DNA of 64,000 nucleotides from Acinetobacter sp. WCHA45 (GTDB lineage Bacteria; Pseudomonadota; Gammaproteobacteria; Pseudomonadales; Moraxellaceae). Below are positions 44,842-55,715 of this stretch, piece after piece. The translations under genes and the position numbers were made by a program. Positions within the stretch are counted from its first letter, which is position 1, and each line of letters starts with the position of its first letter. The notes under the pieces are model-generated. The model was not told the DNA's origin. It was given only the letters and a program-made list of their open reading frames with translations, and searched no databases. The stretch is taken from assembly GCF_002165255.2 (NCBI RefSeq), contig NZ_CP028561.1, positions 1,612,001-1,676,000 of the forward strand, given 5' to 3'.

Positions 44842-47505
44842 ATGATCAATACATCTCCTTTGCTGAACTATGTCACCAGTCATCATGATATTAAAGCCAT
44901 TAATCAATGGCGAACAGATGTAGAAAAGCAATTACAAGAGAGTTATGAAAATGGGCAAGCTATTCGTGAAGTGATTAAGGCTCGTTCAAACTCGATTGAT
45001 GAGGCCTTGGTCTTTTTATGGAATCATGCTGAATTAAATAAAACTGAATTAGGTTTATTTGCGGTCGGAGGATATGGTCGTCGCGAAATGCTGCCATATT
45101 CCGATACTGACATCATGATTTTATCTGAAGATGAAATCAGCGAAGAACAAGAAAAACTGATCTCAACTTTTATTTCATCCTTATGGGATGTTGGTAATTT
45201 TAAACCTGGAATTAGCGTTCGTACGATTCAAAACTGTGTTGAACAAGCAGCAAATGATTTAACTGTTGCTTCAACTTTAATCGAAGCACGTTTAATTTCA
45301 GGCAATGAACAACTGGCTAAATGGCCACGTCGTATTGTCGCCCAAACATGGACAGATAAAACGTTCTATGATGCCAAAATGGCGGAACAGACCAAGCGCT
45401 ACGCTCAACACAATAATACTGAAAGCAATTTAGAACCAGATATCAAAAATGCACCTGGCGGTATTCGTGATATTAATCAGATTGGTTGGATTGCCAAACG
45501 TCACTTCCGTGTCAATCGTATTTATGATTTAGTTCACTTAGGCTTTATTACTGAATTTGAATTAGGCGTGCTGGAAGAAGCTGAAAGTTTCTTATGGGAG
45601 ATTAGAACCCATTTGCATCGTATCGCTAAACGAGATGAGAATCGCTTATTATTTGAATATCAAAGAGATATAGCAGCAAAATTTGGTTATGTTCGTGAAG
45701 AAGGTCAACCTGTGAACTTTGCAGTTGAACAATTCATGAAGCGTTATTATCGAACAGCGCAACAAGTTTCAACGCTGAATGAGATGTTACTTGCTTACTT
45801 CAATGAATCAGTCATTACCCCTCGTCTGCCTGATTATGAACGCCAAATTATCGACATTAATGACCGCTTTAAAATTGTAGACGGTAAACTCGCTGTTCAG
45901 CATCACAAAGTATTTTCTGAAGAACCGAGTGCAATTTTAGAACTATTCTATCTGTTAGCCAATCGACCAGAAATTACAGGCATTCGTGCTCGCACCTTGC
46001 GTCTTCTTGTGCTCGCAGCAAAACGAATTGATCAACGTTTCAGGGACAATCCAGAACATCAAGCATTATTCATGTCAATTATTCGCTCACCGCACTTATA
46101 TGACACGATGGTGGCGATGAAACGTTATGGCGTACTAGGGAACTACATTCCTTCGTTTGGACAGATTACAGGATTAATGCAGTACGATCTGTTCCATATC
46201 TACACGGTAGATGCACACACCTTATTATTACTCAGAAACTTAAGTCGCTTTAAAGAACCTGAATTCGCTAAAGAATTCCCTGTGGTGAGTTCAGTATTCC
46301 AACGTATTGCGCGTCACGATATTGTCTATATGGCAGCAATTTTCCATGATATTGCGAAAGGTCGTGGCGGCGATCATAGTGAATTAGGGGCATTAGATGC
46401 CATCGAGTTCTGTCGCACGCATGGTTTTACTGAACGTGAATGTAAACTTGTAGCATGGTTGATTAACAATCATCTACTCATGTCTCTTACTGCACAGAAA
46501 AAAGATATTTCTGATCCAGATGAAGTGAAAGAGTTTGCCGAAAAAGTCGGTGATATGGAACATTTAGACTATCTATACACTTTAACGGTCGCTGATATTA
46601 ACGCCACGAATCCTAAACTTTGGAATACATGGCGTGCTTCCCTTATGCGCCAGTTGTATACCTATGCGCGAGATGTGATTCGTTCAGGCTTAGGTCGTCC
46701 TGTTGACTATCAAATGTTGATTGAAGACACCAAATTTGCTGCCAGTGAATTATTGGTCAATAACTTCTCTCTCGCCGAAGTCGAAAAAGTTTGGCAAGAA
46801 CTCGGTGATGAATATTTCGTTAAAGAATCAGCCAATGAAATTGCATGGCATACTCAAGCGATTTTACAGCATGGCGATAACCCAGAGCCTTTGGTTTTAT
46901 TACGCGCACATCGAAATGCTGCGGATGACGCCGTTCAAATCTTTATTTATACCCGTGATCAACCGAACTTATTTGCAACAACGGTTGCTGTCTTAGACCG
47001 CATGAATCTTGACGTTCAAGATGCAAGAATTATTACTGCAACCACCTCATTTAGTTTAGACACCTACTTAGTTCTTGATCGTTTTGGCACATTGCTTACC
47101 GATCCAGAGCGTGAACGCAAAGTCAAAGCTGCACTTGTAGATGCGCTCAGCCATTCAGATCAATACCCAGGTATTATGCAACGCCGTATTCCACGCCATT
47201 TACGTCATTTCGATGTGCAAAATACCGTGGATATCGTACTCAACCCAACTTTACAGCAACATATGGTTGAAATCTCAACGCTCGATCAACCGGGTCTCTT
47301 AGCTCGGATTGGCGCCTTGTTTATGCTACAAGGATTGGATATTCACTCCGCTAGAATTGCAACACTGGGTGAAAGAGCAGAAGATATTTTCTTTGTGACC
47401 AAGAAAAACGGTATATTACTCACCCATGAAGAGGTGAAAGCTTTTGCGGAAACGCTCAAAGCAGCTTTAGATGAAGCATCGAATCAAATTTGTAATCCAT
47501 CTTAA
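44842..47505 (+). CDS. glnD: Bifunctional uridylyltransferase/uridylyl-removing enzyme GlnD
   Basis: An 887-residue nitrogen sensor that adds UMP to PII (GlnB/GlnK) when glutamine is low and removes it when glutamine is high. Domains in order: nucleotidyltransferase ([19 protein letters not shown] near 77-95), linker, HD hydrolase ([17 protein letters not shown]), and two C-terminal ACT domains that bind glutamine (last about 190 residues; [18 protein letters not shown]). The ATG at 44842 is preferred; a TTG 18 bases upstream is in frame. It follows purT closely and is followed by dapC. Confidence 0.96.
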   Translation: MINTSPLLNYVTSHHDIKAINQWRTDVEKQLQESYENGQAIREVIKARSNSIDEALVFLWNHAELNKTELGLFAVGGYGRREMLPYSDTDIMILSEDEISEEQEKLISTFISSLWDVGNFKPGISVRTIQNCVEQAANDLTVASTLIEARLISGNEQLAKWPRRIVAQTWTDKTFYDAKMAEQTKRYAQHNNTESNLEPDIKNAPGGIRDINQIGWIAKRHFRVNRIYDLVHLGFITEFELGVLEEAESFLWEIRTHLHRIAKRDENRLLFEYQRDIAAKFGYVREEGQPVNFAVEQFMKRYYRTAQQVSTLNEMLLAYFNESVITPRLPDYERQIIDINDRFKIVDGKLAVQHHKVFSEEPSAILELFYLLANRPEITGIRARTLRLLVLAAKRIDQRFRDNPEHQALFMSIIRSPHLYDTMVAMKRYGVLGNYIPSFGQITGLMQYDLFHIYTVDAHTLLLLRNLSRFKEPEFAKEFPVVSSVFQRIARHDIVYMAAIFHDIAKGRGGDHSELGALDAIEFCRTHGFTERECKLVAWLINNHLLMSLTAQKKDISDPDEVKEFAEKVGDMEHLDYLYTLTVADINATNPKLWNTWRASLMRQLYTYARDVIRSGLGRPVDYQMLIEDTKFAASELLVNNFSLAEVEKVWQELGDEYFVKESANEIAWHTQAILQHGDNPEPLVLLRAHRNAADDAVQIFIYTRDQPNLFATTVAVLDRMNLDVQDARIITATTSFSLDTYLVLDRFGTLLTDPERERKVKAALVDALSHSDQYPGIMQRRIPRHLRHFDVQNTVDIVLNPTLQQHMVEISTLDQPGLLARIGALFMLQGLDIHSARIATLGERAEDIFFVTKKNGILLTHEEVKAFAETLKAALDEASNQICNPS

Positions 47506-47586
47506 AATCCCCTGAATCCCCCTTGGGTATGATGATCATGTCGTATCTTTGGGGACTTATAACGCTTATTTTGGGTAATTGTTTAA

Positions 47587-48756
47587 ATGAACTCCAGCTT
47601 GTCTTTATTGCATCCCTATCCTTTTGAAAAGTTAAATCAACTTTTTAAAGATGTGCAACCTGCCGATTTACCGTTGATTCCACTGTCAATTGGTGAACCA
47701 AAACATCCTGCACCAGAGTTCGTTAAACAAGCAATCATTGATAATTTTGCACATTTGTCGACTTATCCTAATAGTAAAGGGCAACCTGAACTGCGCCAAA
47801 GTATTGCACAATGGCTGAGCAATCGTTTCAAACTGAACCATATTAGTGCAGAAGAACATATTTTGCCTGTTTCTGGTACACGGGAAGGTATCTTTTCTTT
47901 TGTGCAAGCCTTAATTAAACGCGAAGATGCACCGTATATCGTGATGCCAAATCCATTCTATCAAATTTATGAAGGTGCTGCATTATTGGCAGGTGCAAAG
48001 CCTTACTTTATCAACTGCACTGAAGAAAATGGCTATCTCGGCGATTTTGATGCCGTGCCTGCGGAAGTATGGGAAAAAACAGTATTATTATTCGTTTGCA
48101 CACCGGGTAATCCAACAGGTACTGTACTTTCAAAAGAGCAATTCAAAAAGTTGATTGCACTTTCTGATCAATATGGTTTTGTGATTGCTTCTGATGAATG
48201 TTATTCAGAGTTATGGTTTGACCAGGCACCGATTGGGCTTTTAGAAGTTTGTGCTGAAATAGGACGTGATGATTATAAAAATTGTATCGTGTTCCATTCC
48301 CTTTCTAAACGTTCAAACCTCCCGGGTATGCGTTCTGGTTTTGTTGCGGGTGATGCAGCATTATTAAAACCTTATTTGCAATATCGTACCTATCACGGCG
48401 CTGCAATGCCTGTTCAACATCAATTGGCTTCGATTGCGGCATGGAATGATGAGACACATGTAGAAGAAAATCGTCAACAATACCGTGCTAAATTTGATTT
48501 ATTCCAAACAGAATTAGGACATTTACTACCGTTACAAAAACCTGATGCAGGTTTTTATTATTGGTTAAAAGTTGATAATGATGAAACTTTTGCGAAAATG
48601 TTGATGGAAAAAGCCCATATTAAGGTGTTACCAGGTCGATATTTATCTCGTGATACCGAACAAGGTAATCCGGGCGAAGGACACGTTCGGATGGCACTCG
48701 TCGCAGATTTAGCACAGTGTGAAGAAGTGGTAAAACGACTAAAAGCAATTCTTTAA
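47587..48756 (+). CDS. dapC: Succinyldiaminopimelate transaminase
   Basis: A 389-residue class I/II PLP aminotransferase. It resembles the DapC group next to glnD/dapD in Pseudomonas and Bordetella: LIPLSIGEPKHPAPEF, CTPGNPTGTVLS, ASDECYSELWF, and the PLP Lys in HSLSKRSNLPGMRSGF. It would form N-succinyl-L,L-diaminopimelate for lysine and peptidoglycan. It lies 81 bases after glnD. ArgD-type enzymes can share this role, so the in vivo assignment rests on sequence type and neighbourhood. Confidence 0.9.
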   Translation: MNSSLSLLHPYPFEKLNQLFKDVQPADLPLIPLSIGEPKHPAPEFVKQAIIDNFAHLSTYPNSKGQPELRQSIAQWLSNRFKLNHISAEEHILPVSGTREGIFSFVQALIKREDAPYIVMPNPFYQIYEGAALLAGAKPYFINCTEENGYLGDFDAVPAEVWEKTVLLFVCTPGNPTGTVLSKEQFKKLIALSDQYGFVIASDECYSELWFDQAPIGLLEVCAEIGRDDYKNCIVFHSLSKRSNLPGMRSGFVAGDAALLKPYLQYRTYHGAAMPVQHQLASIAAWNDETHVEENRQQYRAKFDLFQTELGHLLPLQKPDAGFYYWLKVDNDETFAKMLMEKAHIKVLPGRYLSRDTEQGNPGEGHVRMALVADLAQCEEVVKRLKAIL

Positions 48757-48768
48757 TCAATAAAATAT

Positions 48769-48802
48769 CTGAAGAATCTATGTCAAAGCATGGATTCTTC
48801 AG
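48769..48802. terminator. Hairpin between dapC and the LysE-type gene
   Basis: CTGAAGAATC and GATTCTTCAG arms with an inner ATG/CAT pair. It lies between two convergent genes. T runs are short, so termination strength is uncertain. Confidence 0.6.
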
Positions 48803-48806
48803 CAAC

Positions 48807-49427
48807 TTATGAAAGCTGTCCAATCATCAATATGGTGGCAATCAAAATCATTAAGCTCCCCGAAATACGACTGACTATTTTTACAGCTTGAGGTCGTGTA
48901 CTTAATAATTTCTTCGCTGCGATTCCAACCAATACATAAACAATCGCGCAACTAATTAGATGAATAATACCTAAAGAAAGGATCTGAGCTGTAGCTGAAA
49001 ACTGCAAATTTGGGTGAATAAATGGCGGTAATAGTGCAAAAAAGAGCAATAAAACTTTTGGATTTAACCCACTAATTCCCACACCTTTAACGAACCAAGA
49101 CTTTGCTGAATCAAACGCAGATATCTGCTGTTCAGTACTTGAGATGATAGCTGGTCGAATCAACAATCTTATTCCCATCCACAATAAATAACATGCCCCA
49201 ACAATCGTTAAAGATGTCAATAAAATTGGATAATGACTAACTAAAGTGCCCACGCCAGCTGCAACACACAAAATCGCTAAAAAATGCCCCAGTACAAGCC
49301 CTGAAACAGCTGTAACAATAAACTTCCCCTTTATGCCAGCTAGAATCGCATAAGCCCAATCTGCGCCCGGTGTTAAAACAAATAAAATTGAAACACACCA
49401 AAAAGCAAAAATTACACTTAGATCCAT
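48807..49427 (-). CDS. LysE/RhtB-family amino-acid exporter
   Basis: A 206-residue inner-membrane protein with about six helices and the family signature TPGADWAYAILAGIKGK, then GVGISGLNPKVLLLFFALLPPF. Members export amino acids or related compounds such as homoserine or threonine. The ATG at 49427 has AGG 8 bases before it; an in-frame GTG at 49436 is the alternative. It is divergent from an Lrp/AsnC regulator 134 bases away, the usual arrangement where the regulator senses the exported amino acid. Confidence 0.9.
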   Translation of the reverse strand: MDLSVIFAFWCVSILFVLTPGADWAYAILAGIKGKFIVTAVSGLVLGHFLAILCVAAGVGTLVSHYPILLTSLTIVGACYLLWMGIRLLIRPAIISSTEQQISAFDSAKSWFVKGVGISGLNPKVLLLFFALLPPFIHPNLQFSATAQILSLGIIHLISCAIVYVLVGIAAKKLLSTRPQAVKIVSRISGSLMILIATILMIGQLS

Positions 49428-49561
49428 ATCAGACACCTACTCTTCATCATTGTTATTTTTCACCATTTGGTGAAAATAGAATTGAGAGAATAGACTTTAA
49501 TGCTTAAAATGTTATTCCAAATGTTTGCTTGTTTTCAAAACTAAAAGGTAAATTATTTCAA

Positions 49562-50014
49562 ATGGATCGTATTGATAAGAAAATTATTGCTGAACTACAG
49601 GCAAATGGGCGATTATCTATCACCGAATTGGCTGAAAGAATAGGTTTAAGTCTATCCCCTTGTCATCGCCGAGTGAAAGCTTTAGAAGAATCTGGGGTCA
49701 TTAAGGGTTATCATGCCGATCTTGAAGCATCTCAAATTGGCTTTAATTTTGCGGCAATTATTTTTGTGACTTTAAAAGATGGTGATAAGCGGGCTTTGTC
49801 TAGCTTTGAAGAAAAGGTCAGTGAAATTACCAATGTGATTCAAGCACAGCGACTGTTTGGCAATCCTGATTATTTGTTGCATGTGGTGACCAAAGATCTG
49901 GCAAGTTTTCAAAAACTTTATGACGACAGTCTGTCTGCTTTACCGAATGTACAGCGCCTTACTTCCACGATTGTAATGAAAAGCGTAGTGACTAATCGCT
50001 TACTTCCTTTATAG
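49562..50014 (+). CDS. Lrp/AsnC-family regulator, probably of the LysE-type exporter
   Basis: A 150-residue Lrp-family protein: HTH in residues 4-50 (DKKIIAELQANGRLSITELAERIGLSLSPCHRRVKALE) and a RAM domain (FGNPDYLLHVVTKDLASFQKL). The ATG at 49562 gives the canonical MDRIDKKI start; the frame extends 33 bases further upstream. It is divergent from the LysE-type exporter gene, which it probably controls. Confidence 0.9.
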   Translation: MDRIDKKIIAELQANGRLSITELAERIGLSLSPCHRRVKALEESGVIKGYHADLEASQIGFNFAAIIFVTLKDGDKRALSSFEEKVSEITNVIQAQRLFGNPDYLLHVVTKDLASFQKLYDDSLSALPNVQRLTSTIVMKSVVTNRLLPL

Positions 50015-50113
50015 CAATCTGAAATTATAGCGAGCGATCACTTTACAAGCCGCATCCTGTTAGATTGTGTTGAAACTCGCCCTTTATTAATTTTTTCATC
50101 TGTCAGTTTACTA

Positions 50114-50144
50114 TTGACCATCTCTTGAAATCTTCGTCTATACT
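50114..50144 (+). promoter_or_regulatory. Possible promoter of the RND efflux operon
   Basis: TTGACC at 50114-50119 and TATACT at 50139-50144 with a 19-base spacer, longer than ideal. Its position inside the extended reading frame supports translation starting at the later ATG (50176). Confidence 0.4.
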
Positions 50145-50175
50145 TAGGCCATCAATATTTGGCGATTATGGAAAG

Positions 50176-51366
50176 ATGGCTTCTCAAACTCCCCAGAAAA
50201 CTAAAAAAAAAATTTGGTTTATTTTAGCGATCATTGTTGTTTTTTTAATTATTGCAATCATGTTTTGGCAAACAAACAAAGCCAAAAACTCAGCAAATAT
50301 GGAAAAGCGCAAAGGGGCAAATTCAGCAGAGCAAAAAGCAGCCCTGACGGTGACGGTTGTTCAACCTGAACAGCAAAATTGGAAACAAAGCTTTACTGCA
50401 AATGGAAACATTGCGGCATGGCAAGAAGTCGTCATTGGGAGCGAGCTATCAGGTCAACGGCTTACTCGCGTCAATGTCAATGTCGGTGATGAGGTTAAAC
50501 GCGGTCAAGTTTTAGCTGAAATCAATAGTGAAACAATACGTGCTGACCTCGCAGCAGCTCAAGCAAGTTATGCTGAAGCGCAAGCTGTTTTAGCTGATGC
50601 GATTACCAATAACAAACGTATTCAACAGCTTAAAAATACGGGTGCAATTTCTGCTCAAGAATCCACGCAATATCAAACCTCACAAGCGACTGCACAAGCT
50701 CGTCTTGATGCAGCTAAAGCTCAAATTGAAAGTAATCAATTACGCTTAGCCCAAACTCAAGTGGTTTCACCTGATAATGGTATTATTTCAGCAAGGACAG
50801 CAACAGTTGGCTCTCTAGCACAAACAGGACAAGAATTATTCCGTTTGATTCGTGATCATCGACTCGAATGGCGTGCCGAAGTCACTTCTTCTGATTTATA
50901 TAAACTTAAACAAGGGATGACTGCACGCATCATTTCTCCTGATCCAGCCCAAGCGACGGTTACAGGTAAGGTTCGAATGATAGCGCCTGTGATTGACCCA
51001 CAAACTCGTTACGGTCTGGTTTATGTCGATATTCCAACGACTCAAGCTGTTCGTATGGGAATGTTTGTGAAAGGTGAATTTGATTTAGGTGAGAAACCAG
51101 CATTAACCATTCCACAAACAGCATTATTGCTGCGGGATGGTTTTTCTTATGTTTTTATTGTTGATCAAAATAATCGTGTAACACAGCAAAAAGTCACTAT
51201 AGGTCGCCGTCTAGGTGATCGTGTAGAAATCATGGATTTACCAACACAAGTAAAACTGGTTGCCTCTGGCACAGGCTTCCTTGCCGATGGTGATTTAGTC
51301 ACTGTCGCGAAAGATATCCCTGATACGCCATTGGCCAAACAACTTGTGACCACACAGGGGAATTAA
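50176..51366 (+). CDS. RND efflux periplasmic adaptor
   Basis: A 396-residue membrane-fusion protein. It has one N-terminal membrane anchor (KKKIWFILAIIVVFLIIAIMFW), a barrel/lipoyl part (VIGSELSGQRLTRVNVNVGDEVKRGQVLAEI), a short alpha-hairpin (about 120-190, rich in Ala/Gln) and a C-terminal beta-barrel domain (GMFVKGEFDLG). It links the RND pump to an outer-membrane channel, which is not encoded nearby. An in-frame TTG at 50125 would add 17 residues but precedes the likely transcription start. It ends one base before the pump gene starts. Confidence 0.92.
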   Translation: MASQTPQKTKKKIWFILAIIVVFLIIAIMFWQTNKAKNSANMEKRKGANSAEQKAALTVTVVQPEQQNWKQSFTANGNIAAWQEVVIGSELSGQRLTRVNVNVGDEVKRGQVLAEINSETIRADLAAAQASYAEAQAVLADAITNNKRIQQLKNTGAISAQESTQYQTSQATAQARLDAAKAQIESNQLRLAQTQVVSPDNGIISARTATVGSLAQTGQELFRLIRDHRLEWRAEVTSSDLYKLKQGMTARIISPDPAQATVTGKVRMIAPVIDPQTRYGLVYVDIPTTQAVRMGMFVKGEFDLGEKPALTIPQTALLLRDGFSYVFIVDQNNRVTQQKVTIGRRLGDRVEIMDLPTQVKLVASGTGFLADGDLVTVAKDIPDTPLAKQLVTTQGN

Positions 51367-51367
51367 A

Positions 51368-54300
51368 ATGAATTTCTCTGCCTGGTCAATCCGCAATCCC
51401 ATTCCAGCCATTTTATTGTTTATTATGCTGGGATTGACGGGTTTAATGTGTTTTAAATGGATGAAAATCCAGCAATTCCCCGATATTGAATTGCCAATGG
51501 TGACTGTGACCGCAGCCCTTCCAGGTGCTGCACCACCACAGCTGGAAACTGAAGTTGCCCGTAAAATTGAAAACTCGATTGCCACCCTGCAAGGTTTAAG
51601 GAATCAGTACACCAATATTCAGGATGGCGTTGTCACGGTTACAGCCGAGTTCCAACTGGAAAAACCGTTGCAAGAGGCTGTGGATGACGTTCGTAACGCG
51701 GTTTCTCAGGTGCGTTCAGACTTGCCTGCCGATTTACGTGACCCAATTGTCAGTAAAATCAACCTGTCAGGCTCGCCAATTCTCACCTACACCATTCAAT
51801 CACCGAAAATGGATGAAGAGGCACTGTCATGGTTTGTGGACTATGATATTGCCCGTGCCATGTTACAAGTGAAAGGTGTCGGTGCGGTTGCCCGTGTAGG
51901 TGGTGTGACTCGTCAAGTTGAAGTTGAACTCGACCCTGAAAAATTATTGGCGCTGAATACCACCGCAACCGATATTACCCGTCAATTACGCTTGATTCAG
52001 CAAGACGCCTCAGGCGGTCAAACCAAAATTGGGGGCAGTGAACAGTCCATTCGCACCATTGCAACGGTAAAAACAGCCGAAGAAATTGGTGCAATGGATA
52101 TTGCGCTCAGTGATGGTCGCCATATTCGCCTTGATCAAGTTGCATCCATTCGTGATGGAATTGCAGAACGACGCTCTGCTGCGCTATTGAATGGTAAACC
52201 TGTCATTGGTTTTGAAATTACTCGTAGCAAAGGTGCCAGTGAAGTCGATGTTGAAAAAGGTGTGGCCCAAGCATTAGAGAAACTGAAAGCCTCACATCCT
52301 GATATTAAAATTACAGAAGCTTTTAACTTTGTTAAACCAGTTGCAGATAACTATAAAGGTTCGATGTCGCTTCTTTATGAAGGGGCAATTTTAGCAATCT
52401 TGGTGGTTTGGCTGTTTTTACGTGATTGGCGTGCAACAATTATCGCTGCAACTGCCCTACCACTGTCTATATTACCCGCCCTGATTGGGATGTATTACTT
52501 TGGATTTACCCTCAATACAGTTACCTTGCTGGCAATGTCGCTGGTGGTCGGGATTCTGGTGGATGATGCAATTGTTGAGATTGAGAATATCATTCGACAT
52601 CTCAGGATGGGTAAAACACCCTATGAAGCGGCAATGGAAGCAGCGGATGAAATTGGTTTAGCAGTGATTGCAACCACGTTCACGTTAATTGCAGTATTTT
52701 TACCAACAGCTTTTATGAGTGGAATTGCAGGTAAGTTCTTTGTTCAATTCGGTTGGAGTGCTGCATTGGCAATTTTTGCTTCTCTATTAGTTGCACGCCT
52801 GCTTACACCAATGATGTCTGCTTACATTTTAAAACCATGGATTGGTCAAGTTGAAAAGCAAGATGAAACTTTAGATAAGCAATCAAAACTAGATCATGGT
52901 ACAACAAAACTAGCTAAAGATCGCGCCAACGATGGACGTGTCATGCGTGGCTATATGCGTTTAGTCACATGGTGTTTAAATCATCGTTGGGTCACTTTAT
53001 TTGGGGCAATTGCCTTTTTCGTTGGCTCAGTGATGCTGATTCCTTTACTGCCAACAGGTTTCGTTCCACCACCTGATACAGGACAGACTCAAGTTCGTTT
53101 AGAGCTTGCACCCGGTTCGCAATTTGTTGACACCTTAAAAACAGCAGAATACGCACGCAATCTGATTAAAGATCATCCTGAAATCAAGAGTATATACACA
53201 ACGATTGGTGGTGGTGCAGCAGGAACAGATCCTTTTTCAGGTGGTGCTTCAAGCGAACCAAGAAAAGCCACATTAACCATTCAGATTACTGGACGTTCTG
53301 ATCGTAGTGCAAGTTTACAAGAGATTGAAAATCAAATTCGTCAACGTTTGGCTCCACTGCCGGGTGCTCGAATACAAGTTGGTCTAGCTGGAAATAATAG
53401 TCAGTACCAACTTGCTCTTTCAGGTGATGATCCTGAAGCTTTAATGTCTACAGCACGTAAGCTTGAACGAGAATTACGCACTATTCCAAATATTGGGAGT
53501 ATTACTTCAAGCGCGGCTTTAATTCGTCCTGAACTGGTCATTCGTCCTGATTTTGCTAAAGCCGCAGATTTAGGTGTTACCACCTATGATATTGCTGAAA
53601 CTTTGCGTATCGCCACCGCAGGTGATTTTGATCAGAATCTAGCAAAATTAAACTTATCTCAACGTCAAGTTCCCGTTGTGATTAAACTGCCTTTGGCTGC
53701 TCGCCAAGATCAGGAGTTAATGAAACGCTTGATGATCAAAGGCAGCCACGGCCCTGTGATGTTAGGGACGATTGCAGATGTCAATATTGAAAGTGGGCCA
53801 TCGCAAATTGATCGTTTCAATCGTTTGCGTAATATCAATTTTAATATCGAGCTGAATAATCAACCGTTAGGTGATATTGCTGCTAAAGTTGACCAACTTC
53901 CAACCATGAAAAACCTACCACCAACAGTTAAACGTACCAATATTGGTGATGCTGAAGTCATGCAAGAGTTATTCTCAAGCTTTGGTTTGGCGATGCTGAC
54001 AGGTGTATTGTGTATCTATGTTGTTCTGGTTCTTTTATTTAAAGACTTCCTACAACCGATCACTATTCTGGTCGCTCTACCTCTATCACTCGGTGGCGCA
54101 TTCGTACTATTACTTTTAGCAAAAAGTAGCTTCTCGATGCCAAGTTTGATCGGTTTGATTATGTTAATGGGAATTGCAAGTAAAAACTCGATTCTATTGG
54201 TCGATTACGCAATTATCGCGAGAAAGGAAAAAGATTATTCTCGATTGAATGCGTTGTTGGATGCCTGCCATAAGCGAGCACGACCAATTATCATGACGAC

Positions 54301-54517
54301 ATTAGCAATGGGCGCAGGTATGCTACCGATTGCGTTGGGTATCGGAACAGATCCGAGTTTCCGTGCGCCAATGGCAATTTCTGTTATTGGTGGGTTAATT
54401 ACCAGTACCTTTTTATCGTTATTGGTTATTCCTGTAGTCTATACCTTCATTGATGATATCAACCGTAAATTAAACAGCTTTAGAAAAACAAAGCCCACAT
54501 CAATTGAACAGTCTTAA
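51368..54517 (+). CDS. RND-family efflux permease
   Basis: A 1049-residue inner-membrane proton-driven pump. It has 12 helices in two halves with large periplasmic loops; the intramembrane Asp pair is in VGILVDDAIVEIENI and the conserved Lys in MGIASKNSILLVDYA. It is of the HAE-1/MexK-like type rather than the heavy-metal (CzcA) type, judging by FPDIELPMVTVTAALPGA. Substrates, probably drugs or toxic organics, cannot be read from sequence. It is coupled to the adaptor gene (1-base gap). No outer-membrane channel or local regulator is visible. Confidence 0.94.
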   Translation: MNFSAWSIRNPIPAILLFIMLGLTGLMCFKWMKIQQFPDIELPMVTVTAALPGAAPPQLETEVARKIENSIATLQGLRNQYTNIQDGVVTVTAEFQLEKPLQEAVDDVRNAVSQVRSDLPADLRDPIVSKINLSGSPILTYTIQSPKMDEEALSWFVDYDIARAMLQVKGVGAVARVGGVTRQVEVELDPEKLLALNTTATDITRQLRLIQQDASGGQTKIGGSEQSIRTIATVKTAEEIGAMDIALSDGRHIRLDQVASIRDGIAERRSAALLNGKPVIGFEITRSKGASEVDVEKGVAQALEKLKASHPDIKITEAFNFVKPVADNYKGSMSLLYEGAILAILVVWLFLRDWRATIIAATALPLSILPALIGMYYFGFTLNTVTLLAMSLVVGILVDDAIVEIENIIRHLRMGKTPYEAAMEAADEIGLAVIATTFTLIAVFLPTAFMSGIAGKFFVQFGWSAALAIFASLLVARLLTPMMSAYILKPWIGQVEKQDETLDKQSKLDHGTTKLAKDRANDGRVMRGYMRLVTWCLNHRWVTLFGAIAFFVGSVMLIPLLPTGFVPPPDTGQTQVRLELAPGSQFVDTLKTAEYARNLIKDHPEIKSIYTTIGGGAAGTDPFSGGASSEPRKATLTIQITGRSDRSASLQEIENQIRQRLAPLPGARIQVGLAGNNSQYQLALSGDDPEALMSTARKLERELRTIPNIGSITSSAALIRPELVIRPDFAKAADLGVTTYDIAETLRIATAGDFDQNLAKLNLSQRQVPVVIKLPLAARQDQELMKRLMIKGSHGPVMLGTIADVNIESGPSQIDRFNRLRNINFNIELNNQPLGDIAAKVDQLPTMKNLPPTVKRTNIGDAEVMQELFSSFGLAMLTGVLCIYVVLVLLFKDFLQPITILVALPLSLGGAFVLLLLAKSSFSMPSLIGLIMLMGIASKNSILLVDYAIIARKEKDYSRLNALLDACHKRARPIIMTTLAMGAGMLPIALGIGTDPSFRAPMAISVIGGLITSTFLSLLVIPVVYTFIDDINRKLNSFRKTKPTSIEQS

Positions 54518-54530
54518 GCAATATTCCAAC

Positions 54531-54562
54531 AAAAAAAGACGGTCAAATGACCGTCTTTTTTG
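54531..54562. terminator. Bidirectional terminator between the RND permease gene and gpx
   Basis: AAAAAAAGACGGTCA and TGACCGTCTTTTTT arms with a minimal loop. T runs on both strands. Confidence 0.88.
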
Positions 54563-54572
54563 TTGTTCAATA

Positions 54573-55061
54573 CTATTTTTTTGCTAATGCATTTTCAATA
54601 TCTGCTTCTAAGGCATCTGGTTTAGTCGTCGGAGCATAACGGCCTAAAACTTCGCCATTACGCCCAACAAGAAACTTGGTAAAGTTCCATTTGATATTGC
54701 GACTACCTAAGATGCCTTTCGCTTCACGCGTTAGAAATCGAAAAATAACATGTGCTTCAGGACCTTTTACATCGACCTTAGCAAACATTGGAAAACTTAC
54801 ACCATAATTTCTTTGACAGAATGCGCCAATTTCTTTATTCGTGCCAGGATCCTGACCACCAAATTGGTTACAAGGGAACCCTAAAACCTCTAAGCCTTGA
54901 GCTTTATATTTTTCATGCAACTTTTCAAGTCCTGCAAATTGTGGTGTAAAACCACACTTACTTGCAGTATTTACAATCAGCATGACCTTGCCTTTATAAT
55001 CAGCGAGCGCTTTTGTTTCTCCCTCTAACAATTCAGCTTCAAACTGATAAATGTTACTCAT
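54573..55061 (-). CDS. Glutathione peroxidase-family (Cys-type) peroxidase
   Basis: A 162-residue thiol peroxidase. The active Cys (not selenocysteine) is in [17 protein letters not shown]; Gln in [12 protein letters not shown] and Trp in [10 protein letters not shown] complete the catalytic set. Bacterial members (E. coli BtuE) reduce hydroperoxides, often with thioredoxin. Its ATG overlaps the msrB stop (ATGA), so the two are translationally coupled: peroxide removal together with methionine repair. Confidence 0.95.
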   Translation of the reverse strand: MSNIYQFEAELLEGETKALADYKGKVMLIVNTASKCGFTPQFAGLEKLHEKYKAQGLEVLGFPCNQFGGQDPGTNKEIGAFCQRNYGVSFPMFAKVDVKGPEAHVIFRFLTREAKGILGSRNIKWNFTKFLVGRNGEVLGRYAPTTKPDALEADIENALAKK

Positions 55062-55477
55062 GGATAGGTTTCCTCGTCATTCTTTTCTTCTGTTTTAAGT
55101 TGTAATGATGCCGAATTCACGCAATAACGCAGTCCTGTCGGCTGTGGACCATCCTCAAACACATGGCCCAAATGTGCATCGCAATCATGGCAGACAATTT
55201 CCGTTCTGACCATACCATGCGACAAATCTTCATGTTCTTCTATCGCAGTGCTGTCAAGCGGCCTAAAAAAGCTCGGCCATCCACAACCGCTATCGTATTT
55301 CGTTTCAGATGAAAAGAGTTCTGCACCACAGCAACGGCACACGTATATTCCTTGCTGCTTACTGTTCCAGTATTGCCCAGTAAAAGCAGGCTCTGTACCT
55401 TTTTGACGGGTAATCCGATATTCTTCTGGTGATAGTTCTCTTTGCCATTCCCGCTCTGTTTTATTGACTTTTCCCAT
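55058..55477 (-). CDS. msrB: Peptide-methionine (R)-S-oxide reductase
   Basis: A 139-residue repair enzyme that reduces methionine-R-sulfoxide in proteins. Two zinc CxxC pairs ([22 protein letters not shown]), substrate segment [11 protein letters not shown] and the catalytic Cys in RYCVNSASL. No signal peptide, so cytosolic. AAGGTGT precedes the ATG. It is the first gene of the msrB-gpx pair. Confidence 0.97.
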   Translation of the reverse strand: MGKVNKTEREWQRELSPEEYRITRQKGTEPAFTGQYWNSKQQGIYVCRCCGAELFSSETKYDSGCGWPSFFRPLDSTAIEEHEDLSHGMVRTEIVCHDCDAHLGHVFEDGPQPTGLRYCVNSASLQLKTEEKNDEETYP

Positions 55478-55715
55478 AACCTACACCTTTTATTCTGATG
55501 TTAAAAATATCTAGATGATCAGGTTTTATATTTACGCCATTCATAACAAAAACTCTAGTCTCATAACGTACAATTTAGTGAAATTTAAGCATTAATTTTT
55601 AATAGCAAAAAGAAAGCAATTTTAAATTTAAAGGTAAGCAAATTTTAACAAAACTATCTTTCTCGTAAGCAAAGATAGTGTTATTCTTGTTTGGCACGGT
55701 TGTATAGGACAAAAA

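Noticed and set aside
51368..52340. Slightly different codon use in the first third of the RND permease gene, suggesting a mosaic
   Set aside because: An impression only; it cannot be measured here and the protein is continuous and normal.
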